From positions 124,001 to 188,000 of the forward strand of contig JADKCA010000007.1 of the NCBI GenBank assembly GCA_016714795.1: 64,000 bases of DNA, in the 5' to 3' direction. Position 1 is the stretch's first letter; every line of letters begins with the position of its first letter. Below the pieces are notes generated by a model. That model saw only the letters and a program-made list of their open reading frames with translations, had not been told where the DNA came from and ran no database searches. Source of the stretch: Sphingomonadales bacterium. GTDB taxonomy: Bacteria; Pseudomonadota; Alphaproteobacteria; Sphingomonadales; Sphingomonadaceae. This document shows positions 63,772-64,000 of the stretch, piece after piece. The position numbers were made by a program, and so were the translations under genes.

Positions 63772-64000
63772 TCACAGCGAAATGCCGCCCGCCGCCAGCA
63801 CCGCGAGCGTGACGAGTTCGGACGCGTTTGAAGACATGGTGGCGATCTGGACCGGCTTTTCCATGCCGACCAGCATCGGGCCGACGACCGAATCCCCGCC
63901 CAGCTCGCGCAGCAGCTTGGCAGAGAGGTTCGCCGATTGCAGGCCGGGCATCACCAGCACATTCGCCGGGCCAGACAGGCGGCTGAACGGATAGCGCGCG
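63772..64000 (-). CDS. maeB: NADP-dependent malic enzyme, C-terminal end (cut by window edge)
   Basis: The last ~76 residues of a protein running in from the right edge, reading YPFSRLSGPANVLVMPGLQS, then LSAKLLRELGGDSVVGPML and ending in LAAGGISL. This matches the C-terminal phosphotransacetylase-like domain of large (MaeB-type) malic enzymes; a phosphate acetyltransferase cannot be fully excluded from the tail alone. Convergent with the atp operon. Confidence 0.8.
   Translation of the reverse strand, partial: ARYPFSRLSGPANVLVMPGLQSANLSAKLLRELGGDSVVGPMLVGMEKPVQIATMSSNASELVTLAVLAAGGISL

Overview
This 64 kb window is a GC-rich, densely packed chromosomal segment from an alphaproteobacterium, most likely a member of the Sphingomonadales. 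The evidence is the gene content and order: pckA near chvI-chvG-hprK-rapZ-EIIA(Man)-HPr, a DUF2312/GapR protein, a separate atpHAGDC operon, a MaeB-type malic enzyme, COQ7 and an intracellular PHA depolymerase. Several palindromic intergenic repeats also have the look of sphingomonad REP-like elements. No rRNA, tRNA, CRISPR array or intact insertion sequence was seen.

Layout: 1-2292 holds the end of a heterotetrameric sarcosine oxidase operon (soxA, soxG). 2695-11949 is a regulatory block with a TrmH/SpoU methyltransferase that appears to start at CTG, the regulatory PTS (HPr, EIIA, RapZ, HPr kinase), ChvG-ChvI, a membrane GGDEF-EAL protein and pckA. 12074-15184 holds a GT87-like membrane protein and a di-heme cytochrome c lipoprotein. 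15383-19349 is the most unusual region: five coupled genes encoding two tiny membrane proteins, an astacin-type metalloprotease with no signal peptide, a caspase-like protease and an unknown 429-residue protein. 19397-26077 carries mutS (frameshifted), cvpA, an IscU-like protein, murA and pyrG. 26173-28918 (minus strand) carries ruvC, yebC, a GapR-like gene, rplL and rplJ.

29214-35402 holds an amidase and a cytochrome c maturation operon (ccmC-D-E-F-G-H-I). 35403-36737 is a less GC-rich insertion with one DUF5677-like gene. 36946-45507 carries an ABC exporter, phaZ, and a minus-strand envelope set: OmpA-like protein, a 34-residue microprotein, a tandem helix-hairpin-helix protein, EnvC, CtpA, DsbB and COQ7. 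45694-49169 is an Mla-type lipid transport operon. 49217-55351 holds a HAD phosphatase, a DMT transporter, a CNT nucleoside transporter and a MarR-EmrA-EmrB efflux operon. 55385-57639 is a tightly coupled operon made of an AbrB/MazE-type antitoxin, a Doc toxin, a small membrane protein, a PfpI-like protein and Ogt. 58650-63617 is atpHAGDC, decorated with palindromic repeats, and the window closes inside a malic enzyme gene.

Main themes are coupling of carbon and envelope sensing to gluconeogenesis (PTS, ChvIG, PckA), envelope biogenesis and lipid asymmetry, and cytochrome/quinone respiration with ATP synthesis. The best candidate for an undescribed system is the two-protease operon at 15.4-19.3 kb. 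All assignments come from reading the sequence; no database search was run.
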